Positions 35,801-45,252 are shown, numbered from the stretch's first letter. The stretch: 64,000 bases of DNA from Saccharina japonica (GCA_008828725.1 MEHQ01000605.1:1121067-1185066), one strand, 5' to 3'. Notes: a model not told the origin generated them from the sequence alone. A program made the numbers and translations.

Positions 35801-38221
35801 AAATCGCACATTTTCGATACACTCGCCCTCTCGTAACGTTGTGGGTAGCACTATCGCACCGCGTTGGTAATCAGCTACAAACGCTTGTCTAGCTACGCGT
35901 TGTTATGACGGCTAAATGATGACGTGGTGTATTTTTCAGAAGGAAACATATTTGAAGGGCTGGTTCCGCTGGAGGTTTGGCACGTACATTGTACTCCTCG
36001 CGCGAGGAGATTCCTAATTAATCTTACAACCCAAATTGGTATAGGAATGAGCCATTCCTGACGCACACATTTGGGTATTTTGTTCGAACGAACTATATTG
36101 CACCAAAAAGTAAGTATCAAATTATCGAGGCATTTTCAGACGAACAGCTCGGTCCGCGGCCTATATAAGGCCAGTACAAGTGCAACAGGATACGCTTGAA
36201 CGGGTTGATATTTTCGGCGCGAAACCCCACGCAATGCATTCAGCCATTGTGAACTACAGAGAACCATGACGACTCGATAGGTTTGGCGCTGAACCCCACA
36301 CCTTGTCTCAAGGCATTGGGAACTACACACATGCCCTAGAGGACAAGCTGCTTGGGTTCACCTTCCGAACACAATGGCAGTAATGGATGTTTGTCAAACG
36401 CTGCAGGTAGCAGTACGTATACTCACAATGATTCGATCGTGCCTCGCCCGATCGTATCCAAGCATGCCACGATATCAGGGACATCTTCGTCGGTGAGTCG
36501 GCAGCTAGATAGAAACCTTCCAAATAGGTAAAATACGCAAGCGTGGATAACAGCAGCACGCGGTGTCATGTATAGATAAGCTCAAGTTGAAAAAATCTTG
36601 TTGTGTCACATTTCAAGGTTCCATGCCTAGTTCAACGCAGGTAAAGGACTCCAGAGTGTACCACTTGTTCATCGCGTTAGAGGGTGTGATGTCCTCATAG
36701 ACGCATTTTGTGTATAACACACAACATCGGATACGGCAGTTAAATTTTGTCTTGATTAACGACGCTGGTGACACGTCAACACTCTCCATTCGTTTCGATA
36801 GACGTTTGTTTGTGGTCGCTTGCATACCCGGGGACCATGTGCAAACGAACTGGGAATACGAGCGGCACGACCGGAGCGTGCACTGGTTCTAAGCTAATGT
36901 GTACCAGGTCTAAGTCTCCACCCATCTTCATCGTTTCGGAGATAGACATGGCGGGGCCGACACGGGAGCGTTGTTCGATGAGTGTTCGCTGCCAATAACG
37001 CCTTCGCATTCTGCATGGCGGGTGATGTCTGCATGGCGGGTGATGCAGACAGGGGCTATTCGCACAATGGACATCGAAGCGCTGTATTTCGTGTTCGGGC
37101 AACATGCATGTCGTGAAGCAACGAGAGAGCACGCGTTCGCCCACTCGTAAGATCCACAAGGTAGATCGATATATATCTTGTCATGCCTCAGACATCACAC
37201 GAATCTTTAGCACGATACTTGGCAGGGAGCCAACATACTACCCATATACAGGTCGTTCCATCGCACTACTGTACAAGGAACATGGGATACGCACAAAATT
37301 CACGCACTATGTAGGCGACGGCCGTGTCTCGGCACGTGGACGGGTACCGTCTATACAGGTGTGCAACGTGTTTAATTTCGAGGAATCTGCACAAACAAGT
37401 TGTTCGTATTTATCACAGGGGGGGATTGTAGAAGTTGCCTGCTCTACCTTTCATCTGCAGATACGACGCGAGAGTTGGGTTTAATATTAGTCACCGACTG
37501 GAATGCTGTACAATGAAACAAACACACACCCTAGCTCGCCGTTGCCTCTGTGTGGCAACTAAGTTTTTTTGCAGGTGCTAAATCAATCGTATTTCCGTAT
37601 TGGTTGCAGCTTGACGTGTACGCCACGATCAGTAGCAGAATGAGGTTCAAAACCAGATTCAAATACATATAATTGCGTACATCACGACATTTAAATTCAA
37701 CACTTTAACTTGTATATTCCGCCATTAAATACTCAACACTTACAGCGTGTTAGCTCCCGGGGTGCAGCGGCCGTCTGTAAGGCACGAGTTGAGACCTGTC
37801 GCGAAAATACGTTGAGAGATAAATGTAAACCACCCAGGAAAAACACTGATAAAACACAGCAGGCGGATATTCTTGCAATTCAATGATATATTGGCGGCAT
37901 GGAAATGTTCGTGGCTTGAGAGTAATTGACAAAACGCGGGATCCCGACGTATTCCACCGGACGTAAAGACCGTACTGGGTCTGCAAGACATTATGCAAAC
38001 ATCTCCCGCCCTCCAGTTCGGACAGGAGCGCGTTGACGTGACTAAGCCCACACACAAAGGTGATGCTGCCGGAAGAGTACGTGGCAAATACATGTGCCTT
38101 CTGTGGGCAATCTCATACAAACTACTGGTACGCGATTCCACGATAGTCACGTACGTCGGTACTCACCGTGGGCAGTGCTGACGACATAAAGAAGCAGCCC
38201 TAGCAACCTGGTGACCCGCAT
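11788..38221 (-). CDS. Secreted LRR-EGF-F5/8C protein gene, about 26 exons with one LRR per exon (whole gene model)
   Basis: Predicted role: an extracellular recognition or carbohydrate-binding protein. The model joins 26 minus-strand exons from 38221 to 11788 (each listed separately), 2,103 nt, 700 residues, with compatible phases at every junction and no stop. Domains: signal peptide 1-19; Cys-containing N cap 20-62; eighteen LRRs 63-493 of the pattern LxxNxLxxLPxGxFxGLxxL; C cap and EGF-like Cys cluster 494-553 (Cys at 503, 526, 528, 534, 541, 543, 552); F5/8 type C domain about 554-695. No membrane segment is seen. Donors are mostly GTGAGT or GTAAGT; acceptors are CAG or TAG. Introns are about 0.45-3 kb. 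The LRR class is the 'typical' 24-residue type. Uncertain parts are exon 26 and any 5' untranslated exon (an acceptor CTTTTTCAG lies about 33 bp upstream of the ATG). Seen: exons and phases. Known: domain families. Inferred: function. Confidence 0.85.
13339..13763 (-). CDS. Exon 25: F5/8 type C (discoidin/galactose-binding-like) domain
   Basis: 425 nt, acceptor AATGCAG, donor GTGGGT; 141 codons. Text along the domain: VTVEASAFDERTSGSGC, SPNGCTPDNTRDKSVDA, SRWSCRGRLVEG, CCIEYHFDEPQDIVSMNIAF, HRGTDRTRLLNVFDNG, IESSGTTNGFEGFDLNS, LCLDDSRP and LSITE. The SRWSxxG, IxxIxIAFxxGxxR, SSGxTxxxExF and final SITEV landmarks are those of F5/8C modules attached to alginate-active and other secreted enzymes. 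The extra Cys pairs are unusual for bacterial members. Likely binds cell-wall or microbial polysaccharide; the ligand is unknown. If the donor is not used, the frame runs 45 more codons to a stop at 13201. Confidence 0.87.
14243..14487. mobile_element. MITE copy A (intron 24) with nested inverted repeats
   Basis: Ends AGGGCCCGAATTAACGAG and, inverted, CTTCGTTAAAACGGGCCCT. Inside, TTGGTCAACACACGCACCAG with CACCAAATATT occurs once forward and twice reversed, forming strong hairpins. No coding capacity. A sister copy lies at 14784-14990. A target-site duplication is not clear. Confidence 0.8.
14784..14990. mobile_element. MITE copy B, same family as 14243-14487
   Basis: Ends AGGGCCCGTTTTAACGAA and, inverted, TTCGTTAATATGGGCCCT. 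It has one forward and one reversed copy of the TTGGTCAACACACGGCACAG-type block, so it lacks the extra inner arm of copy A. TTT flanks both sides and may be the target-site duplication. Confidence 0.78.
16453..16530 (-). CDS. Exon 24: EGF-like cysteine cluster
   Basis: 78 nt, acceptor TTGCGCAG, donor GTGCGT. Encodes CPEFPVCTESGVACECQAG followed by EQGYSC: six Cys (including the pair CEC) in an EGF-like spacing, probably a short disulfide-rich spacer between the LRR cap and the sugar-binding domain. Phase 1 at both ends. Confidence 0.83.
17363..17421 (-). CDS. Exon 23: C-terminal LRR cap, second part
   Basis: 59 nt, acceptor CTGCAG, donor GTAAGT. Encodes PDSAQVFPTVDQLEGPPLC after completing Ala-507. 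It starts in phase 2 and ends in phase 1, exactly the change needed between exons 22 and 24. No family match of its own beyond position. Confidence 0.78.
17735..17975 (+). repeat. Interspersed repeat (CGTAGCAC family), copy in intron 22
   Basis: Shared landmarks with 20258-20485 and 40255-40503: GGTGGTC..TTGAGGAGCT near the left end, a run with AAAGACCGACAA, and an end of ACCTCTATCcTGTAGCACGCG. All copies have the same orientation. Coordinates are approximate. Confidence 0.55.
18165..18206 (-). CDS. Exon 22: C-terminal LRR cap, first part
   Basis: 42 nt, acceptor CGGCAG, donor GTAAGT. Encodes EFLSTPGLQCIPA. The NTPGLQCxP-like text is the usual C-cap entry after the last repeat, with Cys 503. 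Phase 2-2. Confidence 0.82.
18977..19048 (-). CDS. Exon 21: LRR 18
   Basis: 72 nt, phase 2-2, acceptor AACCAG, donor GTAAGT. Core text LLSGNQLTTLPAGLLQAQAD. Last full repeat before the C-terminal cap. Confidence 0.88.
20011..20082 (-). CDS. Exon 20: LRR 17
   Basis: 72 nt, phase 2-2, acceptor ATGCAG, donor GTGAGT. Core text ISNNDIATLPTGIFDDMPSL. Confidence 0.9.
20258..20485 (+). repeat. Interspersed repeat (CGTAGCAC family), copy in intron 19
   Basis: GGCAGAGGTGCACCGTG, GGTGGTCAATTGAGGAGCTT, GAAAGACCGACAAAATTTG, then ACCTCTATCGTAGCACAC. Best-preserved copy in the window. Confidence 0.55.
21656..21727 (-). CDS. Exon 19: LRR 16
   Basis: 72 nt, phase 2-2, acceptor AACCAG, donor GTGAGT. Core text IADMELTALPADLFKGLTSM. 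The conserved Asn of the LRR is replaced (ADME). Confidence 0.88.
22216..22287 (-). CDS. Exon 18: LRR 15
   Basis: 72 nt, phase 2-2, acceptor AACCAG, donor GTGAGA. Core text LQENPITTLSVDLFANTPLL. Confidence 0.87.
23297..23368 (-). CDS. Exon 17: LRR 14
   Basis: 72 nt, phase 2-2, acceptor AAACAG, donor GTGAGT. Core text LSENALSSLPAGVFDGTPSL. Only about 440 bp from exon 16, one of the shortest introns between LRR exons here. Confidence 0.9.
23810..23881 (-). CDS. Exon 16: LRR 13
   Basis: 72 nt, phase 2-2, acceptor CGCTAG, donor GTGAGT. Core text LNINQLSTLPADLFNGLEDL. Confidence 0.9.
24658..24729 (-). CDS. Exon 15: LRR 12
   Basis: 72 nt, phase 2-2, acceptor ATACAG, donor GTAAGT. Core text FIRNDIETLPEEIFRSTPAL. 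Confidence 0.88.
25360..25431 (-). CDS. Exon 14: LRR 11
   Basis: 72 nt, phase 2-2, acceptor AAACAG, donor GTGGGT. Core text LDQNDFVSLPPDMLDGLFSL. Confidence 0.87.
26573..26644 (-). CDS. Exon 13: LRR 10
   Basis: 72 nt, phase 2-2, acceptor CTTTCAG, donor GTGAGT. Core text IRGNSFSTLPEGIFGGLQTL. Confidence 0.9.
27025..27258 (+). repeat. Interspersed repeat (CGTAGCAC family), copy in intron 12
   Basis: GGAAGAGGTGCACCGTGGTC at the left and TACCCCTATCGTAGCACTCG at the right match copies at 20258 and 40255; the middle is diverged. Confidence 0.45.
27509..27580 (-). CDS. Exon 12: LRR 9
   Basis: 72 nt, phase 2-2, acceptor ACGCAG, donor GTGAGT. Core text LPFNDLGVLPSGIFDDLASL. Confidence 0.9.
28217..28288 (-). 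CDS. Exon 11: LRR 8
   Basis: 72 nt, phase 2-2, acceptor GAGCAG, donor GTGAGT. Core text ISNNRLDSLPPDVFEGMVAL. Confidence 0.9.
30105..30179 (-). CDS. Exon 10: LRR 7 (75-nt variant)
   Basis: 75 nt (25 residues), phase 2-2, acceptor GATACAG, donor GTGAGT. Core text LSGNELTTLSAEMLEGVAGS. One residue longer than the norm, gained near its 3' end. Confidence 0.85.
30826..30897 (-). CDS. Exon 9: LRR 6
   Basis: 72 nt, phase 2-2, acceptor GATCAG, donor GTAAGT. Core text LGSNDLTTLEPGALLDTPAL. Confidence 0.87.
32293..32364 (-). CDS. Exon 8: LRR 5
   Basis: 72 nt, phase 2-2, acceptor CTTTAG, donor GTGAGC. Core text DLTSNGMEVLPVGVFEGLAN. Paralogue of exon 6. Confidence 0.87.
33069..33137 (-). CDS. Exon 7: LRR 4 (69-nt variant)
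   Basis: 69 nt, phase 2-2, acceptor CCTCAG, donor GTAAGT. Core text SLTNNDLILQPGSFRGATSL. Paralogue of exon 5, with runs of identical bases in the second half. Confidence 0.85.
34048..34119 (-). CDS. Exon 6: LRR 3
   Basis: 72 nt, phase 2-2, acceptor TTGCAG, donor GTGAGT. Core text LRNNGMESLPPGVFEGLTSL. Nearest relative in the gene is exon 8 (NGMEVLPVGVFEGLANLR). Confidence 0.9.
34732..34800 (-). CDS. Exon 5: LRR 2 (69-nt variant)
   Basis: 69 nt (23 residues), phase 2-2, acceptor CCACAG, donor GTAAGC. Core text NFERNSLILQPGHFIGATAL. Closely similar to exon 7 (LILQPGSFRGATSLE), the only other 69-nt repeat: evidence of block duplication. Confidence 0.85.
35560..35631 (-). CDS. Exon 4: LRR 1
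   Basis: 72 nt, phase 2-2, acceptor TTTACAG, donor GTGAGT. Core text ILFNNQITTLPLDFFNAF; residues about 63-86. The repeat ends in Val where most others have Leu. Confidence 0.88.
35907..35978 (+). pseudogene. Decayed LRR exon in inverted orientation inside intron 3
   Basis: On the plus strand, opposite to the gene, the text reads NDDVVYFSEGNIFEGLVPL then EV, closely matching the LRR exon pattern N(D)xxxLPEGxFEGLxxLExL. The end (GAGGTTTG then GCACGT) aligns with the usual exon end and a ruined GTGAGT donor. The 5' part carries a one-base shift and no acceptor. It looks like a captured, inverted and dead copy of an LRR exon. Confidence 0.5.
36427..36504 (-). CDS. Exon 3: N-terminal LRR cap (LTDEDVPDIVACLD)
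   Basis: 78 nt; acceptor TCTAG, donor GTGAGT. Encodes CRLTDEDVPDIVACLDTIG and then RGTIES. The LTDEDVPxIVxCLD text resembles ribonuclease-inhibitor-type LRR, unlike the downstream repeats, and supplies Cys 37 and 50. Phase 2 at both ends. Confidence 0.85.
37744..37795 (-). CDS. Exon 2: Cys-containing N-terminal segment
   Basis: 52 nt; acceptor GCGACAG, donor GTAAGT. Encodes LNSCLTDGRCTPGANT after completing Gly-19. Two Cys (23, 29) suggest a disulfide-bonded N-terminal cap. Starts in phase 1 and ends in phase 2, fitting both neighbours. Confidence 0.82.
38167..38221 (-). CDS. Exon 1: start codon and signal peptide
   Basis: ATG at 38221 is preceded in frame by TAG four codons upstream, which fixes the start. 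It encodes MRVTRLLGLLLYVVSTAH plus one base of Gly-19: a basic start, a Leu-rich core and a small-residue cleavage region. Donor G|GTGAGT (plus-strand ACTCAC, 38161-38166). Phase 1 end. Confidence 0.85.
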
Positions 38222-41200
38222 GGCGTTGGGCTATTTCCCTCTCGGCAGGTGCCTGAAAAAGGTTCAGGATGAAACGCAAGCGCTGAACGACGCATAGGAT
38301 ATGTGGCAAGTGAAGAGGCTAGTTTCTGGAGCTGTGTTGGATATCTGCGGTGTTTAATACCCTTGAGTGTAGCAAGTCGACAGAGTACATATAATCAAAC
38401 AAAAAACAGTAGTAAGGGCTCGGGCTCGATTCCCCCTACCCTTCTGTGATTTTTTCGTGGGTAACTGTCTTGCCATATTACTAGTATTTCCTATGTGACC
38501 GCGGTGTCTAGTTTCAAGCAGAAAGGCTACAACAACGTCGTCTAGGTGTCGCACTAACACCTGAAAAGTGGCGTTCTTACTTCTTAGCGGAGGCCCAGCT
38601 TGGAGTTGTATAAAATAGATTTGACCAACTGCTTCCAGCCTAAACTCTATTTATCACCCCTTGGTCCAACAAACCCTCATCAGTGATACAGTGTTCGGCC
38701 AAAAAGGAGCAAACTAAATCTGACAAAAATATTAGAAGTTAAACTCAGCCCAAAGCTTAGTATTCGTCGAGGTACTAGGAACTACGTATGGTCAACGTAC
38801 GGGGAGAAATTGACCAAAAGGTTTGTATAAGCATGGCTCAGAGGTCTTTGTTTATGGTTGGCAACCTGGCACCGTCTCTGCATCGTCAACGAGGAGCCTG
38901 ATTCTGACCCAGGAAAACGATAACGATATAAGCTTAAGGTGTGGTACAGACTGGTAAAAATGGACTGGTTTCATTTCCGGTAAAGTCATGGGAGTTGCTG
39001 AATTCCCAACGTTCAAGGTTATTCGGCCGGCGCCTGTAGTTCGACACGACCAGTTCGGTCAGAGCTGAAACAAATATACCGATGCCGACAGGGGGTACTG
39101 CTTTCATCGAACCCGGGAGGCTGTCCTACTCTCTCCCCGCTACCCTCCTAGCGGGGGGTTGCGCACTACAACAACTTGACACCAAAAACAGACTGCATAA
39201 AAATTGTTCATTTGAACGGGCCGTCAAGGGTCAGTTTGGATTGGATTATGATGTGTTTTTTAAACATTGCTACCCAAATGGCTACCTGTACGTAGGTTCA
39301 CCCTGCTGGAGGCTCTTCACCAAAGTGCTGTATAATATCATATGTGTGCTATTGTTTATCCGGTAAGTGATCTGTACGTGCGGTAATAGGGCTAGCGCTT
39401 AAACATTCCAGGATCGTCTCGCAATATGTTTTGCTAATCACCCAAAATATCGCCTTCAATCTAGTACCCAATGAATCAACTGACAAAATGTTGAAAATAC
39501 TGTAATATTCACCGGGTTCCAATGTATTAGGTGCAATCGTTGGGCCTCAAACTTGAATGAATTATACGGAGCCGGCCCTCTTGCAAGAAATAAAATACCG
39601 GGCTCAGGCTAGGGTTTGTTCTGGACGGGTGGGAAAGCACACGTATTTACATCGCCCTTCATTTTTATGGATAAAGCCAAGAAGAAAAGGTTGATCCCTT
39701 TGAAGTCAGTGCAACAAACGAGACACTTCGCGCGCGCCCTTGCTTTGCTTGCAAATGAAAATATACCCTAATCGTTTGTCGTGATGTTTTCGGTTTCAAT
39801 TCCCAACCTATCTACATTAGTAGCTGGCACTGTACGCGCCTCTCAAAATAACCCACACCTCGTGTTCAGGAGAAATTTCCTATTCTGGGCGCGTTCGCGC
39901 GAAAAGCTAACCCAAACGCTAACCCCATCCCATTTTCTTACAGCGCTCTTTCCCATTTCCGTCCCCCCATAATCAATGGTACCTGGATACTTCACGAACA
40001 TATACTACTCGTAATGCAGTCTCCATTTTTAATCCCTGTGCCAATTACTGACCGACGTTTCACCAACACAATATGAAAAGGTAAAATGTGCCTTGCCCTT
40101 CCAATCAACTATAGCCAAGTGATATAATTCTTCATTCCTCCCCCCCCCCCCCTTCTGAATGAAACGGTACAACGATCGACGCACCCAAACCACCTAGAGC
40201 AATCGACGCATATAGGCCTCATCATTCTCAAAGTGCAGTGCATGCAGTGAACGCATGCGACGGTAGAGGTGACCCACATTGATTGTAAGGGTGGCCAATT
40301 GATGAGGTCTATGCCTCACGCAGCAACCTATTTTGGCCGAGTTCGAAAGCGCCACCCGGTGAACAATCGTCTAGTCTGAGCATACACTGGAACATTTCTG
40401 GTGTGAAATACTAAAAGTCCGACGAACCTGGGTTATTAGGTTACTCGATCATTCAGGTAGCAGTTCGGTGAAAAAAAAACGTGCCACCTCTTTCGTAGCA
40501 CGCGGCAGTGGGTGTGGATCCGTTCCTTCTTTGTAGAGAGATCGTCCGTACAAGGTAGCGAAGGTAGGTCTTCCTTTCATTGATTTTCCCCTCTCTTCCG
40601 AGGTGAATGCGGTTGTTGATATAGGCTTTGAGCTGTGATCTCATGTAGGCGGCGGCAGTGCCCTGTTAGTTGTGGTCATGTGTCGTGTTGTACTGTGTAT
40701 ACGTGACCTAACTGTTGTACGAGAGAACGTAGGTGCAGGGCCTACGATGACTGCAATAAAACATATTTTATCATACTAAGTAACACCGCAACAAAAAGCT
40801 GCCGAGAAAATGATAAAACTACTGCTTGTACTGCTATTATGCCTTTCGCTCGAAATATTTACTCCGGTGCATACTCTCAGATTTGATGCCGAAAATGCGA
40901 AACGCTATTTACAATGTAGCAGTTCAAAGATGGCCATTTGGGAACGATACGGGGGAAAATAATAGTAAATAGGACCTATGGTGCAAACAAAAACCTACAC
41001 ATTCAACTTTCATTACTAACCATCTTTGGTCTGACTTACTATGCCTCCCCGGATTAACATACATGATACGTCTAACTACCAGCAAACCTACCCTTTATTG
41101 TTTGTGAGACGTCGTGTTGTTGTGAATTCTGAGTAGCGTGTGAGGTTTTCGTCAAGTTTGTGAATGTTTTCCCAACACTTGAGTATTGATTGTTCTGCAA

Positions 41201-42265
41201 CACACATCCTATATAATATATTGTAATATACAAAAGGTTTGCTGTAAATTTCCGAGGTAAACACAGTACCAAAAGAATGAAGGAACTTACCATATATCCG
41301 TGATCTATCTGCAATGCCTGCATCAGTAGGACAGCAGCAGTGATATGTTTGTCTTGACCGCATTTTCTTACCAAACTATTTCCGTGTTTTTCTTTTGGCG
41401 CAAATTTTTCGACTTTTCGCAGACTAGGCTATGATGGAAGTATATATATTTTAAACCAAGGAAATAGCACAAAACATTCGTCTGTCCCGAAGTTATAGAT
41501 ATATTTTCTCAATGGTAACATACAGTTAGTATATATTTTACAAGCGTAAAATTCTGCACCGAAATATAAACACCCTTTTACACTAGTATTGTATTTAAAA
41601 GGTGCTCATATTCAGGTACAGAGTGATCGTTGATCCTGTTCGTGCGATGTAAAATGTCGATTGACATCAGAAAACATAAAATTTCGAAGTACACGATAAA
41701 CAAACCACACACTATTCAAGCACTATTGACATTATAGCTGACGCTATAAATTGTCGTTGTTGCTGTGGGTGTACATAGCCTGGTGTCCACGTTGGTGTCT
41801 TTACCAACTAAATGTATTTGTTTGCCTTTTGAACGCCAAATATGTGTTTCGCTTTAATCCGGATTTCGTTTGTTTCGCTACAGTATGTTGTCGGTTTGTT
41901 CCATTTGTTTGTTCCTACTGTATACAGTAGTATTTTTCTGTTTCCGTCAAACTATGTGGTATCAATCCTACAGCAATATACATAATAAAATACACAGTAG
42001 GAGTACTTTGGGCTTGCGCGTTTCACAACCTGAGTACATGACATGGTGACGCGTACATTGGAAACTCCGGGGATGTTGTGGACGTCGTACGTTGGCCCAC
42101 ACGACTGACCATGATAATTGTGGCTTAAGTTTCGTTTTTAAGGCCAACTTGGTTACGCTCTCAAGGTATACCCCAGCGTCCTTGTGTGCAGACGAGGGCA
42201 CCTAGACAAGCTTCCTCGTCCATTGTACGAGTGAGTGTTGCCTCAACATCGTTTTCGAACTTGTA
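38222..42265. other. Upstream flank of the LRR gene; no second gene supported
   Basis: The LRR gene promoter should lie here. A CTTTTTCAG acceptor-like site (minus strand, ending at about 38255) suggests a 5' untranslated intron. A 94-codon open frame at 39082-39366 (+) has no recognisable domain or splice context. One interspersed repeat is at 40255-40503 and a short C run at 40140. Confidence 0.35.
40255..40503 (+). repeat. Interspersed repeat (CGTAGCAC family), copy upstream of the LRR gene
   Basis: GACGGTAGAGGTGACCCAC, GGTGGCCAATTGATGAGGTC, ATCATTCAGG and CCACCTCTTTCGTAGCACGC match the intron copies in order and orientation. Confidence 0.5.
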
Positions 42266-42708
42266 ACAGCCGATTTTCCAAACTGAGAATTGCCTTCCCG
42301 ATGAGAATGAAAATCGAACATATTGATTGTTTTTCTAATTGTAAGAGATGTACTTGCCTCACAGTCGTTTTTTCACTGTAAACTACTGTCAGTTGTGACA
42401 CCATTCGATGAAAAACAAAACACGAAATCGGCATCGGCAGTCTCAAGATATCGAAGATCCCAGAAAATCTGGATTCATGGGCGAGGTACCTCGCTCATAA
42501 ATGCAAATTCCTTAAAATCTTCGATTTTACGAGCCTGTCAATCTCGATTTCAATGTTTTTTCGTGGATCGATACCTACCATCGAAGAACATATTTTCCAC
42601 GTCAAATTATAATCGTGAGCGAAATACAACTCTTAAACAATAACAAAGTACTAAAATCGGTTTTCATTCTCATCGGAAAGGCAATTCTCAATTAGGAAAA
42701 TCGGCTGT
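42266..42708. mobile_element. MITE, 443 bp, with long terminal inverted repeats (ACAGCCGATTTTCC family), copy 1
   Basis: The left end ACAGCCGATTTTCC..GAGAATTGCCTTCC and the right end GGAAAGGCAATTCTC..GGAAAATCGGCTGT are inverted repeats of about 55 bp. A palindromic core (GCGAGGTACCTCGC) sits near the middle. No coding capacity. Copy 2 at 61261-61706 is in the opposite orientation. Confidence 0.87.
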
Positions 42709-43695
42709 TTATCTTGCCTACCTTGCTTGAGGCAACGAAAGGAAAACATATAAACATGGTATATATTTGCCGGGTATTTTAGTTATCTTTTAGTACTGCA
42801 CTGCTGTACAGAAACAAATATTTCAGGCTCATTCCCATTGTTTTGTCCCCACGCCGGAACTGCAGTTCCTCAAGGGTCAAGTGGAGCCTTCTGTATAGAG
42901 TACTTGATTGAGTTTTTAGAAGCAGAACAAATCTAGTTTTTACAGCAGCGATACTATGTATGGTACCATAACACCATATATATCATTCTAAATACTGCTT
43001 ACCGAAGACGGCATGACTTCAACTCTAATGATGAGACACACGCCCGTCTGATATTTAGCTTGTTCGTCATGGTATATCGGAGGATATGGAGCGCTAGGGT
43101 CTGCAGGGGAGGGCAGGAATTAATTGCAGCTCTGTTGTGTTTGCATCAATAAACGAAATAATAGCTCCTGAGCCCCCCTGCTTCGTATCTACACTCTGCT
43201 GTGACCGCGTTAGACGCTACTGGTCGTCGGAGTACAGGCCCGGGTTCGTTCGCGTGCTATTAACAGCCCTCGGGGTTCTCGTCCGACGTCTGAGTTACAA
43301 CAACAGTCTCAGTAGCTCGAGAAACGTCTATTCCTCGAACTTGTCTTATAATGGTAGGTACTAGAAGTTCGCGGAGCCGTTTTAGGGAAAGACGCACATT
43401 GCGTGACGAAGCATGCGTCCAATCGATCCGTCGCCTGACACAAAACGTTTGCCCGTGACCTGCATGAAGTTGGTCTGGGAATTGGATCTGGACACGTGTC
43501 GTTTTTGGTAGGGATTCACGAACGATCGACATCATACCGGAAATGACATATGCAAGTAAAAATAAAACGGATTTGTCGGTATTACAGTAGTATAGTGCTC
43601 TCGAATGTTTAGCCCGAAGGTGCCCCTTGAAGTGGCCAGCTGACTGTCCAATCCTAGACTCTGCCTGGACTACTTGAAACTACTACCGCGACGTG

Positions 43696-43788
<93 letters not shown>

Positions 43789-43803
43789 CACTACTACTAC
43801 TAT
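43696..43803. repeat. (CTA)n trinucleotide microsatellite
   Basis: About 36 nearly perfect CTA/TAC units with one TACCAC interruption near 43788. The Leu and Tyr runs in open frames over it are artefacts. Confidence 0.97.
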
Positions 43804-45252
43804 GTAGGACTCTTCTTTTTACAGCACCGCCGTGGCTACCTTACCACTACTACCGTACCGATATATCATACTACTTACAGCAGGTAACAGTTGTACTACT
43901 GCTGTGTAACTACTCCAGCTATTTTTAGTGCAGATATACTAATAATCTACTACAAGGTACTACTACTTTACCGTAGTACAGAGAATACCTACCAATATTC
44001 TAGGAACTACTCTCGACACAATGCAGGTGGTCTCTGGCTGCGCGTTTGAGCCACTCACACTTGGTTGCCCTCCTGTTGGGATGGCTGGGGTATGTTGGGC
44101 AGCCTGGCCAGGAGGATTTGTGACTGGTCAGAAAAGGCGGGGCGTGCCATCCCACCTAATAATCTACGCCACCGATAACGCCTGCGAATTGAAAATATTT
44201 ATTTTTGGGGAGGGCATGAACGTTTACACTTTCCACCAGAAACTAATGGGTTATTTAAATCAACCCTGAACCATAATATTATGTCGCCTCTTATGGTCCG
44301 CTTTGTGTTCGGTCCATTCGGTTTCTATTGTCTTCACACAAGACATGAGTATGTATATACTCCTTACATACAATTATAAAATCGAACATTCGCATATGAT
44401 CACAGAGAGGGTAATATCATTCAAAAAAGAACTCGCGGTCAAGATAATTTTTCCATGATTAGGCACGGTGGTTGATACACCTGCTTATACATATTAACTA
44501 AAACACAGTACTATTAACAGAAATAAGCTAAACGACAACCAGGCACACGAGCCGCAAGCCACCCAAATACCACACATCTCAACACACACAACACCCGATA
44601 AAGCGATATTCCACCAAATTCCGAGAGGTGGGAGAAAGGTACTGGATAACCTCTTGCCTTTGACCCGTTCCCCCGTATATCCGGCCGATCTTAAGATCCC
44701 ACCATACGAAGGGCGAGTAGTGTTGATTAATTAGGAAATAAAGGTTACCGGTTGACTTTTGAACCGCTGTACGAAGCCTAACCGATGACTTTAACGGTGT
44801 AAAGTTAGTTCTAGCCTGGCTCGGAGGGGGTTAAATGTTTAAATGTTGGGTAAAATCAGGCACACATATATAAAATGCAGAACACAGTCCACGAAGGGTG
44901 GCTGGTTTCCGTGAAAGAACACGAAGCTTATTATTTGGCACTGAACAGGGGTGATACGGGCTACAACATTTAAATACAAATATGTATTATTTAGAGTAAT
45001 ATGCTTTTCACATACATAGAAGGGAAATATATTTATTATTTATTCATCAGTTGGTTATATTATAATATTTTGTGCTGGAATGCACAGGTACATGTCACCT
45101 TTTCAGATTTGATTGGTGAATGGTCGGCACAAGTAAATGCATTAATAAGGTGGACTGTATCACTGGTATATATTTGTCAAGTATTCGGAGATGATTGAAA
45201 CGGATACAAAAATATTAAATTAATTAGGAGCTGCCCATTGTAACTTGGCATA
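43804..45252. other. No gene seen
   Basis: AT-rich sequence without splice-supported exons or recognisable repeats, apart from scattered TACTAC motifs next to the microsatellite. Confidence 0.35.

Noticed and set aside
43674..43928. Leu-rich and Tyr-rich open frames
   Set aside because: Translations of the (CTA)n microsatellite.
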